A stretch of 64,000 bases of DNA from Cardiocondyla obscurior (GCF_019399895.1 NC_091874.1:7194501-7258500), one strand, 5' to 3'; positions 20,365 to 32,562 are shown, counted from the stretch's first letter. Numbers and translations: made by a program. Notes: generated by a model not told the origin, from the sequence alone.

Positions 20365-21700
20365 TAACAAATTTTTTTTTAAATGAAACTCCTTTCCACT
20401 AGGATATAGAACAAGAAATTCCTTTGAAATTTTAAAACGAAAATTATGCGAAGATCCGATCCTGCAATATCCTGATTTTTTAAGACCTTTTGTGTTAACA
20501 ACTGACGCATCTGGAATAGCAGTAGGAGACATATTATCTCAGGGCGAAATAAATAAAGATCTCCCCATAGTTTATGTTTCTCGAACTTTAACTGATAATG
20601 AATTAAAGTACGACACTTATGAGAAGGAAGCTTTAGCCATAGTATATTGCGTTAAACATTTCAGACCATATTTATATGGACGAAAATTTACACTGGTAAC
20701 GGACCACAAACCATTGTTGTGATTTAAAAATGCATAAGATGCTAATATGAGAATTTTACGATGGCGTTAAAATTAGCTGAATACGAATACGATGTCGTAT
20801 ATAAAGCAGGGAAAACAAATGTAAATGCCGATGCATTATCCAGGAACCCAATAGACGAAACCAGTTGCAATATAATTATAAAAAATAAGAAGAAGTTTAA
20901 TCCTAACAAACCAGTAGACGCTGAAACAATTGCAAAAATGTTAGAAGAATCTGATGGTAAAAGTGATGACGACGATTATAAACTGTACCTTTCAGACGAA
21001 GAGCAAGATTACGAAGAAGATAAAGATTTTGAAATAACTTTTTCGGATCATGAAGATTTGAAAAAAACTACGGAAACATTTGACGTCGAAAAACCGAAAT
21101 CAGATAACCAATCCTCTCAATATGAAGAAAATGCAACAATTCATCGATCACCTACGCCCACGAAAATGATGACTCGTAGCCAAACTATTAAAATGTTAGA
21201 AACACCAACAGAAGAATTTAACAAGAAACAAGAAGATAATGAAGAAGCATTGCAGAAAATCGACAAGGAAAAAGATGAAAAATGTAAACCACAAGTAATT
21301 AGTATCGATGTTATAAAAACTAACATAATAGATGTACGAGATTTACTCTTCTTGCGAAGAGATAACTTATTTCAAAGATACCGTGGGAAATCCGTTAGAT
21401 AATAGAGCTCAAAAATTATTTGAACGAAATAAATTGCCAAAAATACCTCCCCTTACTTTAAGCGAACTCAAGGCCGTAAAATACAAAAAATATTATCATT
21501 TTATATTACCTGTCAGCGAAATGTTGCGTGCAGGACCAACCTTAACATTACAAAATATTACAATAGCCTTAAAAAGTTTAAAAGGATTAATAAATGAATT
21601 AAAAATTGAGATGTTCAGCATTGCTAAAACAGAATTTGTTAATACAGTTCCATGGGGTGATATTAAAAAGGCAATTTAACATCCGGTAAAAGTAATAATT
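20365..21700 (+). pseudogene. Gypsy E RNase H and acidic linker
   Basis: RNase H motifs are TTDASGIAVG (20492), YEKEALAIVY and TDHKPLL, with a stop at 20720. The segment ADALSRNP (20827) ends RNase H. A highly acidic, lysine-rich linker follows (20880-21400) and then a region leading to integrase. A frameshift joins 21332-21679 to it. The catalytic aspartates visible are retained. The acidic linker is not usual in errantivirus pol and may be lineage-specific. Confidence 0.7.
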
Positions 21701-21772
21701 TGTAATGGCCTAATTAAATATCCTCCGAAAGATTTACGTACTGTTATAATAAGTGAAACTCATTGTTCTCCT

Positions 21773-22520
21773 ATGGGAGAACATCGAAGAGTCACTAAAA
21801 CTTATAACAGAATAAAGCATAAATATTACTGGGAGAATTTAAAGGGTGACGTTCAAAAATACATACAACAATGCCTGCAATGCCAATTAAAGAAATTAGT
21901 CCGAGTAAAAACAAAACAACCCATGATAATAACCGATACACCTGGATCTTCTTTTGATAAAGTAGTCATGGATATCGTCGGCCCTTTACCGATCACTGAA
22001 CGAGGCAACAAATACATATTAACGCTCCAAGATCAATTAACTAAATATTGCATGGGGATAGCATTTCCCGACCAGAGATCAGAAACCATAGCAGAAGCAT
22101 TCATAAATTATTTTGTCTGTGTACTGGGAGCATCTAAAGCCATACTCACTGACCAGGAAAGAAATTTTATCGGCGATTTAATTAAAAAAGTAGCAAAAAT
22201 ATTTAAAATACGGAAATTTTGAACTACAGCATTCCACCCGCAATCGAATGGATCTCTGTAGAGATCACATCACGCTTTAGGCGAGTATCTGAAACAATAC
22301 GCCAATGAACAGAAACAATGGGATAAGTGGATTAGCCTCGCAATGTTTAATTTCAACACCAGTGTTTACGAAGCTACTAAGCATACACCATATAAATTAA
22401 TTTTTGGAAGAATGGCAAGAATACCATCTAATGAACCCCTTGGACCAGAAGAAAAACTAATGACGTACAATCGATATTTAATCGATTTGGTCACGCAGTT
22501 ACATACTGTTACTGCGGACA
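21773..22520 (+). pseudogene. Gypsy E integrase, catalytic Glu codon is a stop
   Basis: The zinc-binding HHCC domain (HRRVTKTYNRIKHKYYW...CLQCQ) is followed by VMDIVGPL (first Asp), LTDQERNF (second Asp) and FHPQSNGSL-stop-RSHH. The stop (TAG at about 22259) stands exactly where the family has the catalytic Glu. Another stop is at 22220. The end runs through NFNTSVYEATKHTPYKLIFG to about 22520, where an insertion begins. Confidence 0.8.
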
Positions 22521-22524
22521 CGAG

Positions 22525-22965
22525 AACGCGAGTGCTGGGAAGTTTTTGGCAATTATAGAAAAAGGAGAACTGATTATTTTGTTCTTGTCTTTGAGATGCA
22601 ATTTATTCTTGCTTTAATAAACAATAAGAATCTAAGCTGATTCGCGATGTTAATCGTCGAACTAGCGTAGCGAGACTGACTGGGTCGGAAAAGTCGCAGG
22701 GATCTGCAGCGAGATCCTTTGTTCTAATGTTATCTTCGGGGGTTTCCGACGCTCGGGGAACCAGACAGCTCAATTTTCATATGCGTTTGCTGTCGTCAGG
22801 CCCAAGATAAGGCACGCAATAAAAATTTAAACGATTTCTTTTGTTAGCGAGATCCTACGCCGAAGATCTCATATTAACGGCGTGTCGCGAAGGCGCCAGA
22901 AATATTATACAAAATTTTATGCTTTTTTTCAACACATACTCTGCAATTCAACGCCCGTGAAAATG
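22525..22965. mobile_element. Insertion in gypsy E integrase tail, family unknown
   Basis: Gypsy E coding sequence (HTVTADTR) stops near 22520 and resumes as ENVIEAKN at about 22956. The 430 bp between are noncoding, with AATAAA sites near 22615 and 22820. Candidate ends are a TGCTGG start with an ATTCA end, with AACGC repeated at about 22529-22533 and 22949-22953. It may be another solo LTR, but the ends are not certain. Confidence 0.45.
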
Positions 22966-22981
22966 TAATAGAAGCAAAAAA

Positions 22982-23272
22982 TGTAGTAATAGTAGAAGTT
23001 AGATTCTTAGTAGCAATTTATTCAGTATCACATAGCGATTTAAATATCATATCATATTAATTTTAATTCGGCGTACTCCTATCTCTCTGTGCAAAAATCC
23101 CCTAACTTGGCCTTGGTGCAAAAGCTAGCGGTGTATGTTGCAACGAGCGAGCAGTCTCGCCTCATCATTGTAACTAAGCGGAGGTCCGCTCCAACCAATA
23201 AAGATACTTTAATTTTTTTTTAAAAAAGATTGCAAAACGAACTTTCTTTATAATTCATCAGAACCCCTTACA
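22982..23272 (+). repeat. Gypsy F 5' LTR
   Basis: 291 bp, TGTAGTAATAG...CCCCTTACA, with AATAAAG near 23200. The right end is set by the primer-site-like sequence that follows. Confidence 0.8.
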
Positions 23273-23402
23273 AAATCAGAAGTGGGATCGAGGCTCTGAA
23301 TTCCTCAGGTAAAAACGAGGAAAAAGTGATTTCGAATATCTCAAAGGAGATCGAAATATGTTCGAAGTGAATAAGTTGTGCGCGAAAGCGTGAATTTGAA
23401 CT

Positions 23403-25270
23403 GTGAACTGTATAAGTCAAGGAATCGTTATGAGAGATCCTAGTACATTCACCGTTACGACATTAAAGGATAAGCTGCGTGAGTTAAACCTGGTTACAAC
23501 AGGCGTTAAAAATGAGTTAATCAAGAGGCTTCAAGAAGCGGATCCGTCAGAACAATGGATCATAGATCTTGATTCGACGGAGGTAGACGCGTCGGAAGAA
23601 GAGCGAAGTGATACCTCGAGTCCGAGTGGGGCAGCAGACGATCAGGAAAATCCACCTGATAGAGAAGAAATACTCAGAAGGGAAAATGAGTTAGCGAAAA
23701 GAGAACGATCTTTGATGGCTCGAGAATTGGACGTTATGCGAAGAGAAAATGAGCAGTTACGCGCTTTGACACAAGTGTCGCAAAACGAAAGCTTCAGTGC
23801 GTCAGCCTACAAGATTAGTTTGACTAGTTTGAAGGAACTATTACCGGCCTTCAGTGGAAAATACGGAACTTTTCAGAAATGGAAAGAGCAGTTGACGTTG
23901 GTAAAGCGAACGTACCAACTGGACGACGGAATGACAAAGCTATTGATAGGAGCAAAACTAGAAGGAGATGCAATCGAGTGGTTCCATTCGGTACCGGAGC
24001 ACCTTTCTATAACTCTTCAGGACCTGTTAGGACGTATGGAGATAATGTATGATCAGCGGGAAAAGAAGTTGACCCTACGAAGAGAATTCAAAAAAAAAAA
24101 TGGAATTATGGCGAAACGTTTGCCGAATATTTTCACAAGAAAGTTATCCTTGCCAATAAGGTCCCGATAAGCGAAGAGGAAATGGTAGATTACATTATTG
24201 AGGGGATTCCAGATGACTCCATCAGACGACAGGCAATGATGCTGCGATTCGTGGATAAAGAAGCAATGCTACGCGGAATGGAAAACATCTCGCTGCCTAC
24301 AGAACATAAAACGCAACAAAAAATGGAGAAGGGAGCGACCAAAATAACAGGCAAAACAACGGGTGCATATAAGAAAAGTAGTGGTGAAATGAATGTGAAA
24401 ACAGAAGTGCGGTGTTATAATTGCAACGCGGAAGGTCATATGGCAAACAAGTGTCCGATGCCTAAGCGAGAAAGAGGAGCTTGCTTCAAGTGTTACCAGA
24501 TGGGTCACCGAGCCAAGGACTGCCCGATAAAAGGACGCCCGAAGAAAGAAGTTAATAGCGTGTCAACTACCAAAGGAGATGAGGAAAGCAACGGCATGTC
24601 AAATGGCGAGAGAAGCGAAATTATTAATAGCGTGTCTAATAGCGAAATTAAGGACTTTCATAGAAAAGTAAGTTATGAACTTGTAGACAAAGCAAATGAT
24701 ATGAAGATTTCTCTAGAACTCGATACGTTGTTAGATACCGGTAGTCCTATAAGTTTTATTAAAGAAACTCTTGTGCCACCAAAACTTGTAAGACCTGTTT
24801 CATCGGATAAAAATATGTATTGCGGATTAAATAATAGTAAACTACAAATAAAAGGAGAAGTAAAGGCAAATATAACATTAAACCGGAAAGAAGCAAAGCA
24901 TGTAATAATAATGGTTGTTACAGAACGTTCAATGAAGGCATCAGTCGCAATCGGTCGAGATCTGCTAATACAATTTTTTGGAAAAGAAAAGTCAGATGGC
25001 AAAATCTCAGAAGATGAAGTGATAAAGGAAATATTGCAAATATCCATAAACGAAGTAAATTGTGATGTAAAAGAAACGATAAACATTAATCAAAAAATAA
25101 GTCCCGAAATACAAGTATCCGTTAAGAAACTATTTGAGAATGAATATGTAAAACCCAATAGGCCAGAAAAACCAAAGGTCGACGCGGAACTTTGTTTAAA
25201 ATTACGAGAGAATAAGCCATTTAACTTTCCTTCAAACCGGCCTTCTTATGCAGAAAAAAGAGAACTTTGA
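23403..25270 (+). pseudogene. Gypsy F gag and protease with one frameshift
   Basis: The N-terminal frame (23403-24170) starts with a SAP-like segment (FTVTTLKDKLRELNL...GVKNELIKRLQEAD), then a charged coiled-coil (residues about 80-125) and a capsid domain with FQKWKEQLTLV. Within a run of about ten A residues at 24090-24100 the frame shifts and continues to 25270. That part has two zinc knuckles (CYNCNAEGHMANKC, CFKCYQMGHRAKDC) and the protease site LLDTGSPISF. A TGA at 25268-25270 then separates it from RT. One indel and one C-to-T change would explain both breaks; an A-run slip or assembly error is possible for the first. Confidence 0.85.
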
Positions 25271-27727
25271 GTATTATTAGATTCATTAGTCAAGAAAAAA
25301 ATTATACGTCCAAGCAAATCGGAATATGCGTCTCCGGTTGTGTTAGTACGTAAGAAAACAGGAGATATACGGCTATGTGTAGATTTTCGCGAATTAAACA
25401 AATTATTGATTAAGGATAATTATCCTTTGCCAAACATTGAGGATTTGATAGATTCATTATATAACAAAAAATACTTTACAAAATTGGACTTGAAAAATGG
25501 ATTTTACCACATTAAAATGTCAAAAGATTCAGTAAAATATACCGCGTTTGTAACGCCGTTAGGGCAATTTGAATTTTTACGTATGCCGTTTGGTTTAAAA
25601 GTAGCCCCCTCCCGTTTTCAGCGTTATATTAATCAAATATTGTCTAATCTCATTCGAGAATCAAAAGTGATAGTTTATATGGATGATATTTTAGTAATGT
25701 CGGAAACAATTGAGCAACATTTAAATATATTGCGACAGGTGTTTAGATTATTTGTAGCAAATAAACTCGAATTAAGAATCGATAAATGTATTTTTCTCCA
25801 AACAGAAATAGAATGTGTCGGGTATTTGATTACAGGCACCGGAATAAAACCAACTAAGGCAGGAGTAGAGTCCGTAAAAAGAATTCCAGTACCGCGCAAT
25901 ATTAAGGAGGTACATAGTTTTGTTGCTTTATGTTCCTATTTTAGAAAATTTATTCAATCCTTCTCGTTGATTGCTAAGCCACTGTACGAATTATTACGTA
26001 AAAACGTGACATTTACCTTCGGACCGCGTGAATTAAAAGCATACGAGGAATTAAAGATTAAATTAACACAGGCACCTGTGCTAGCAATATACAATCCAAA
26101 TAGCGAAACAGAGCTACACTGCAACGCGAGTACAAGCGGTTTCGGGGCAGTATTAATGCAACAAGGTAAAGACAAATATTTTCATCCAGTCTTCTTTTTC
26201 TCAAAACGAACTACAGACGCAGAAAGTAAATATCATAGTTTTGAATTAGAAATGTTATGTATAATATATGCCCTGCGACGATTTAGAGTTTACTTAAATG
26301 GAATTAAATTTAAGATAGTTACGGATTGTAACGCGTTAGCCCTAGCAATTAAGAAAAAAGAAATAAATCCTCGAATAAGTCGATGGGTGTTAGAATTAAT
26401 GAATTATGATTATACAACCGAGCATAGACTCGGAAAACGAATGGGGCATGCAGATGCGTTAAGTCGATTGCCACACGAAATAATGGTAATCACCGATAAT
26501 CTGTTCGAATTAAACCTTGCTCTTAGCCAAAGTCGAGACGCCAAATTATGCAAGTTAAAAGATGTATTACAAAAAACGGAAGACTCGGTCTTTGAAATGC
26601 GAAACGGAATCATATTCAGAAAACGTAACAAAGAATTATTATTTTATGTACCACATGCAATGGAGATACATATAATGCAAAAATATCACGACCATATGGG
26701 ACATTTAGCAGTAGAAAAAACCTATGATAATATATCTAAGAGCTATTGGTTTCCAAATATGAAAGAGAAAATTAAGAATTATATTTTTAATTGTTTAAAA
26801 TGCATTGCATATTCTCCTGCCGACGGAAAAAAGGAAGGATATTTACATTGTATCCCTAAGGGTGAAACTCCCTTTGACGTATATCATATCGACCATTACG
26901 GTCCGATAGATAAAGAGCGACTAGCTAAGCGATATTTGTTAGTAGTTATTAACGCATTTACGAAATTTGTTAAATTGTATCCGACTAAGACTACGGCGAC
27001 TCAAGAAGTAATAAGTCAACTACAAACACATTTCTGTAATTATAGTAGACCGCGTATCATAATATCCGACAGAGGGACAGCTTTTACTTCAAGCGATTTT
27101 GAAACATTTTGTAAAGAAAATAATATTTGGCATATCCTTACCGCTACACAATCACCTCAAGCAAATGGACAAGTTGAACGAGTAAATCGTGATATAGGAC
27201 CTATGATAGGAAAGCTTATAAATAATGATGAAAAGTTATATTGGTACAAGATAATTTGGGATATTGAATTTGCAATAAATAATACTATTCATAAAATAAC
27301 AAGGGAAACACCAAGTAAACTTTTGTTTGGGGTAGAGCAAAAAGGAAAAATTATAGACGCTATACGAGAATATCTGAATTTAAACCTTACTGATAACGAT
27401 CGAGATCTACAATTAATGCGTGCAAGAGCGGCGGATAGAATAATGCGAAGCCAAAAGTATAATAAGGAATATTTTGATAAAAAGCGTAAACCAGCTAATA
27501 AATACGAAGTAGGAGATTTTGTTATGATAAAAAATATCGAAACTACTCCCGGAACGTCTCATAAAATTATACCGAAATATAAAGGACCGTATGAGATATA
27601 TCACGTTTTAAGAAATAATCGATACGTAATTACAGATATAAAAAAACATCAGATGTCTCAGAAACCGTACGAAGGTACGTGGGAAGCTGCAAACATAAGA
27701 CCGTGGAAAAATTGCGGTGAACTTTGA
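25271..27727 (+). CDS. Gypsy F pol: reverse transcriptase, RNase H, integrase
   Basis: Open from just after the TGA at 25268 to 27727, with the first internal ATG at 25340. RT carries LCVDFRELN, KLDLKNGFYHI and VYMDDILVMSE, so both active aspartates are present. In RNase H the usual TDAS motif reads CNAS (about 26114), a loss of a catalytic Asp, while TDCNALA is kept. Integrase has the HHCC zinc domain (HDHMGHLAVEKTY...CLKCIAYS), then YHIDHYGPI, ISDRGTAFTS and SPQANGQVERVNRD, so D-D-E is intact, followed by a GPYEI C-terminal domain. Upstream RT codons (VLLDSLVKKKIIRPS) lie between 25271 and 25340, so the natural product would be a gag-pol fusion. Confidence 0.9.
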   Translation, partial: VLLDSLVKKKIIRPSKSEYASPVVLVRKKTGDIRLCVDFRELNKLLIKDNYPLPNIEDLIDSLYNKKYFTKLDLKNGFYHIKMSKDSVKYTAFVTPLGQFEFLRMPFGLKVAPSRFQRYINQILSNLIRESKVIVYMDDILVMSETIEQHLNILRQVFRLFVANKLELRIDKCIFLQTEIECVGYLITGTGIKPTKAGVESVKRIPVPRNIKEVHSFVALCSYFRKFIQSFSLIAKPLYELLRKNVTFTFGPRELKAYEELKIKLTQAPVLAIYNPNSETELHCNASTSGFGAVLMQQGKDKYFHPVFFFSKRTTDAESKYHSFELEMLCIIYALRRFRVYLNGIKFKIVTDCNALALAIKKKEINPRISRWVLELMNYDYTTEHRLGKRMGHADALSRLPHEIMVITDNLFELNLALSQSRDAKLCKLKDVLQKTEDSVFEMRNGIIFRKRNKELLFYVPHAMEIHIMQKYHDHMGHLAVEKTYDNISKSYWFPNMKEKIKNYIFNCLKCIAYSPADGKKEGYLHCIPKGETPFDVYHIDHYGPIDKERLAKRYLLVVINAFTKFVKLYPTKTTATQEVISQLQTHFCNYSRPRIIISDRGTAFTSSDFETFCKENNIWHILTATQSPQANGQVERVNRDIGPMIGKLINNDEKLYWYKIIWDIEFAINNTIHKITRETPSKLLFGVEQKGKIIDAIREYLNLNLTDNDRDLQLMRARAADRIMRSQKYNKEYFDKKRKPANKYEVGDFVMIKNIETTPGTSHKIIPKYKGPYEIYHVLRNNRYVITDIKKHQMSQKPYEGTWEAANIRPWKNCGEL

Positions 27728-27758
27728 GGACAAAGTATGGTCAGGACTGGCCGAAAAT

Positions 27759-27991
27759 TGTAGTAATAGTAGAAGTTAGATTCTTAGTAGCAATTTATTC
27801 AGTATCACATAGCGATTTAAATATCATATCATATTAATTTTAATTCGGCGTACTCCTATCTCCCTGTGCAAAAATCCCCTAACTTGGCCTTGGTGCAAAA
27901 GCTAGCGGTGTATGTTGCAACGAGCGAGCAGTCTCGCCTCATCATTGTAACTAAGCGGAGGTCCGCTCCAACCAATAAAGATACTTTAATT
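27759..27991 (+). repeat. Gypsy F 3' LTR, truncated by Copia
   Basis: Identical to the 5' LTR except for about one base, as far as ATACTTTAATT. The last 58 bp are missing, and the next bases belong to the Copia LTR at 27993. Confidence 0.9.
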
Positions 27992-27992
27992 C

Positions 27993-28338
27993 TGTAGAGT
28001 TGGATGAATAAAATAAGGAACAGAAATGATTTTATTATTTGTTAAAATATATTTAATATAAGAGATACACTTGGTTCTTACTGAGTGGCTGCTCGAATGC
28101 ATCTGAAGCGCTCCGGTTTATTTCGTGGCCCGTTGGCCCTCTCATTCCTTTGTCTTATAATCTATGCATACTATTCCTATCAAGCACGTACTAATGATTC
28201 ATTTTAATCTATATCTTTTATCCTCACGGTTCATTACCCTCTTCTTGACTCCGGAGCACGTTCTATTTACTTAATATCATATTTCTATTTAGCACACTCA
28301 TTTTGTCTCATATTTTAGTATAAAATTATTTCTCAACA
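27993..28338 (-). repeat. Copia 3' LTR
   Basis: 346 bp. The minus-strand purine tract (AGTTAAGAAGGGG) abuts its right edge at 28339. It sits directly against the broken gypsy F LTR. Confidence 0.88.
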
Positions 28339-28364
28339 CCCCTTCTTAACTTTATATTAAAATG

Positions 28365-28729
28365 TTACATACAAAGCCTTAACGAATTTCTATGTTTTAT
28401 AAAAGTATTTTTACTAACACTTTTCGTTAGTAGATCCGCAATATTGTTTTCTGAATTTATTTTTACAATTTCAATAATTTTCTTTTCGATATTTTCATGG
28501 ACATAATGATATTGAACTTCTATATGTTTGGAATTTTTAGTCATATTTCCATATTTTGCTATAGCTATAGTACTTATGTTGTCTTCATAAATTGTAATTG
28601 GTTTACTTATTTTAATATTTAATGTTTCATTTAACATATTCTTTAAAAATAATAATTCTGTTACTACTTCAGATAATGCCACATATTCTGCAAATGTTGA
28701 TGACTTAGTTACTGTTTTTTGTTTTCTTG
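28365..28729 (-). pseudogene. Copia RNase H, C-terminal part
   Basis: This part reads VALSEVVTELLFLKNML, then PITIYEDNISTIAIAKYGN, SKHIEVQYHYVHENI and NIADLLTKSV, the usual end of Copia RNase H. The D of the YEDN motif is present. It is separated from the main pol by the solo LTR at 28730-29239, so it is not translated with it. Confidence 0.88.
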
Positions 28730-29239
28730 TGTTAGAGAATGAGAAAATGTCAAAAAAAAATGTAATATGATGTTTGTGCGTTGGAAAGTTTTGTGCAATT
28801 GGAAACTTTGCTCCGTTCTTTTGTTACTTGCCAGCACCGAGAAATTTATAACTAAATACCCGGTCACGTAGACCGACTGATAAGTTTCATCTTCAGAGAA
28901 CCTGGGCCATCCCGTAATATTATGCGCTTGTCCTTACGAACAAAGGTAGGGCAAGCAGATATTGCGAGCCTTCACGCCGACGAGTTAGTTGCCTTCCGAT
29001 TTTCAATGCGGATAGATCGTGCTACTCACAAATAATTAGCTACAATATAACTTTTCGCTTTCGTATGTGCGTTAAGATTGCCAAGCTTGTTGCGCGTCGC
29101 AGAACCAGCAAGCTCTTATTCTTGAATCAACTTTACTTTCATCTCCGTTATACACCTTATTGTACATTCTTTTGTTCAATTAATAAACTATATTTTTGTT
29201 TTACTAAAAATTTGTAAAGTGTTTTTGGAAACTTAAACA
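28730..29239 (+). mobile_element. Solo LTR, TGTTAGA family, copy 2
   Basis: 510 bp, TGTTAGAG...TTAAACA, with a perfect 5-bp duplication TCTTG at 28725-28729 and 29240-29244. It is clearly related to the copy at 12477-12998 (shared GGTCACGTAGACCGACTGAT and other blocks). It lies opposite in sense to the Copia element it interrupts. Confidence 0.92.
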
Positions 29240-32035
29240 TCTTGCTTTCCAATAGATTACATTGTTAAATAAGCGAATTACATAACCAGTGGTAGATTTT
29301 CTATCTGTGGAATCTCCTGCCCAGTCGGCGTCCACCATGCAATCTAATATTACATCATTATTAGATTTTTCATATGTTAATTTTAAATCTTTTGTTTGAT
29401 ATATATTTTAAAATTCTTAATGCATATTTAAAATGTGTGGCATTATAACAACTCTGGAATCTGCTAAGGTAGTTTACACTATATGCGATATCAGGCCGCG
29501 TGCCTATACTTATATAAAGAAGTTCTCCTATTATATTTCGATATTTTATTTCACTTTGAATTTGAGTTGAAGGTTCCAAACTTAGGTTTGTTTCCATTGG
29601 GGTATCATATAGTTTTGCATTTTTTAGATTATATTTTTCAGCCAGTGATTCTATATATTTTGTTTGTGATAATGTCATAAATTGTTTCTGTTTATCATAC
29701 ACTATGTTTATACCCAGATAATTTTCTATTTTACCCATGTCTTTCATTCTAAATCGATTAGCTAAACTTCTTTTAATTTGATCTATTAGCATTTTATTTC
29801 TGCCACAAATTAATAGATCATCAACAAATATTAGAATATAAATTTGATCTTTTCCTTCATTATAATAATACATACAATAATCGTAGTTGCTTCTTTTGAA
29901 ATTCAAAGTCAATAAAAAATCGTTAAAACATTTATACCAAGCTCGGGGGCTTTCTCTCAAACCATATAACGATTTATACAGTTTATAAACTCTATTAGTA
30001 TTATCCGTATATCCTTCAGGTTGGTTTACATAAACTTCAGAAATTATCTTACCATTTAGAAAAGCCGTTTCAACATCCATTTGTTCTATATATAATTGTT
30101 TTTGGCAGCAGATGGAAAGTAACATTTTTAACGTCTGTGTTTTAGCTACAGGTGAATAAATATCTTCAAGTACCTTCCTTTGTTGAAATCCCCGAACTAC
30201 TAATCGTGCTTTAAATTTATTATTTTCTTTTCGTGTATATATCCATTTTACATCTAAAACCTTTTGTTGTTTTGGTCTCTCAGTCAAATTCCAGGTTTCG
30301 TTTTTATTTAAACATTCTAATTCATGTTCCATTGCTTCTTTCCATTTGCTGCTGTCCTTATCATTTATCGCCTCTGAATAATTTGTCGGACTGTTTGCAT
30401 TTATAAAATTAATATATACTAAATTATTATATGTTTCACTTATTCCGTATCTCTCGGGTTGTTTCTTAGTCCTATTTGATCGTCTTATTAAAGGAGATAA
30501 ATCACACGAACTATCAATGCTTTTAAATGATTCGTCTAAACTCTTATCACTTTTATTTGGACTTTCTAACTCTATATCTTCTATTGATTCGCTAAGATCT
30601 ATTAAATTTTCTGAGTTACATTCCGCTTTATTACTTTCTGTATCATTTACTTGTCCTTTTAAATCAATACATTTTACGTCCTCATCTATGATATCTATAT
30701 GGCGTGTAACAATTACTTTATTATTTATTAATACTCGATATCTTACATCTGCGTATCCTACTAAAATTCCCGGATCTGCTTTTTTATCCCATTTAGATGC
30801 ACGTTTCTGTTCCGGAATTCTAACAAATACTTTACTTCCAAATGGTCTTAAGTACTTTGCGCTAGGTCTCTTTCCAAAAAATATCTCAAAAGGTGTTTTA
30901 CATTCTATTGTATTAGCTAATGTTCTATTCTTCAAATATGTTGCTGTGCACAATGCTTCCGGCCAATATTTCGTATTTAATTCTGCTTCAGCTAATAAAC
31001 AACGACTCATATCCATAATGGTTCTATTAAATCTTTCAGCTGTTCCATTTAACTCGTGTGTATACGACGGACAAAGGCTCATCATAATCCCTTTTGTTCT
31101 ACATAACTTATAAATTTCTTGATTTAGGTATTCTTTTCCATTATCGCACCTAAGGGTTTTAATCTTTTTCCCGGTTTTATTTTCTACCATATTAATATAT
31201 TCTTCAAAACAATGATTAACTTCAGATTTTGATTTTACAATATATGTTTTCGCTAATTTACTATAGTCATCAATGAAACTCACAAAATATTTTTCTCCGT
31301 TATATCCTTGAATCCGATGGGGCCCATTGACATCTGAATGTATTATTTCTAAAATTTCTGTGGCTCTAGTGCGATTGTTATCAAACGGAAGATTGTGCAT
31401 TTTATTTTCTATACAAATTCTACATTTCATATATTCTGTTTCTAGGTTTTCAGGGAAATCATTCAGTAATTTATTTTTACTTAAAATATTCAAATATTTG
31501 AAATTTATATGGCCAAGAATTTTATGCCATTTTTCTTTTACAGTCATTTTACTTGAACTTGGGGTTAAATTTATTTGTGAAGTAGTGTTTACTAGAGTAC
31601 TAGGTAAATAATAAAGATTTTCTTGTTTATAGGCTACTGCGATTAGTTCATTAGTGTATTTGTAAATTTTCAATGTATCCTGTTAAGCTATAATTGTATT
31701 TTTTTCTGTTATACGGGCAAAACTTATCAGATTTACATTTAAATCTTTAACAAAGAGAACATCCGTTAATCTTATATGCACTATTCTGTCGTATACTTTT
31801 ACGTTTATGTCTACCAGTCCTATCTTTGAAGCATTTAATGATCTACCGTCACCTAGCATGACATCCACGGGATTGCTGATTTCCTGGCTTTCACTAAAAT
31901 AATTTTCATCGTTAATAATATGCCCGGTGCATCCTGAGTCTATTATCCATACTATCTCAGTATTATCCCTAACCTCGGGTATGTTGTCATTAATACTCAT
32001 CATGAAGCTGGCATAGCCTCCGCTTTGAAGAGCTT
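29240..32035 (-). pseudogene. Copia protease, integrase and reverse transcriptase
   Basis: In the minus sense the order is protease (WIIDSGCTGHII, near 31950), GAG-pre-integrase zinc region (HKILGHINFKYL...CRICIENK), integrase (IHSDVNGPH, LRCDNGKEYLN, NGTAERFNRT, so D-D-E is complete) and an acidic linker. Reverse transcriptase follows with EQMDVETAFLNG and ILIFVDDLLICG (FVDD intact), then the start of RNase H (DADWAGDSTDRKSTTGY). A TAA near 31683 separates protease from integrase, and a frameshift near 29380 breaks RT from RNase H. The 5' edge is the errantivirus B insertion at 32036. Confidence 0.9.
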
Positions 32036-32562
32036 TGTTGTAACCCAAACCCCGTTACAACACGAAACATGACGCAGGGCATTTCGGCATAAGTATTTCG
32101 TAATTAAATAACCTCGGAGGATGCAAGATCAGCAAACCTCCTTAAGAAATTAAATAATAAAAGAAACACGTGCGAGAACTTATTGCCGAAATCGCTGAGG
32201 TTGCATTCGCCGAACTACCGAAATTCGGCATTGCAACTCGATGAGGCCAAGGCCCTGCGTCACTATTAAATAACCGCGAACCGTCACGGACGGGCAGTCG
32301 CATCATAGTCCGTGCCGTAAACTGAGAGCGTGTGATAATCAAAGTTCGGTCGCGTGCCAAGTAAGAGGAGACCTCGCGGAGCCGAGGACGCGTGACAACG
32401 CGAGGACGTGTGCCGAACCGACGAAAGGGAAACTTAGGAAGATAGAAAAAGTGTAACATCATAACAGAATAAAAGTTCTAAGTTTTTATTTGAAAACGAT
32501 TAATTTCGCCCTCCCTCACGGATCCCGAAGGACGGACCCCGTGCACCGGCCCCGGTGCAACA
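32036..32562 (+). repeat. Errantivirus B 5' LTR
   Basis: 527 bp. AATAAAAG near 32469 is the likely poly(A) signal. The primer-site sequence TGGTGGCAACGGTGGG starts four bases after it. Confidence 0.92.

Larger units (their letters stand above)
16945..22981 (+). mobile_element. Gypsy E, decayed internal region without visible LTRs
   Basis: Gag, protease, reverse transcriptase, RNase H and integrase pieces follow in the usual Ty3/gypsy order, interrupted by a MITE (17367-17838), a solo LTR (19950-20360) and a further insertion (about 22525-22965). It ends where gypsy F begins, inside coding sequence (ENVIEAKN, ending about 22981), so gypsy F inserted into gypsy E. No LTR of its own is visible. 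Confidence 0.75.
22982..27991 (+). mobile_element. Gypsy F, Mag-like LTR retrotransposon, nearly intact
   Basis: The 5' LTR (22982-23272) is followed by AAATCAGAAGTGGGATCGAG, a primer-site type seen in Mag-like elements, then gag, protease, RT, RNase H and integrase. A purine tract with GAGGACAAAGTATGG (27727-27741) comes before the 3' LTR at 27759. That LTR breaks at 27991 where a Copia LTR starts. Over the shared 233 bp the two LTRs differ at about one site, so the insertion is recent. Coding damage seen is one frameshift and one stop. Confidence 0.9.
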
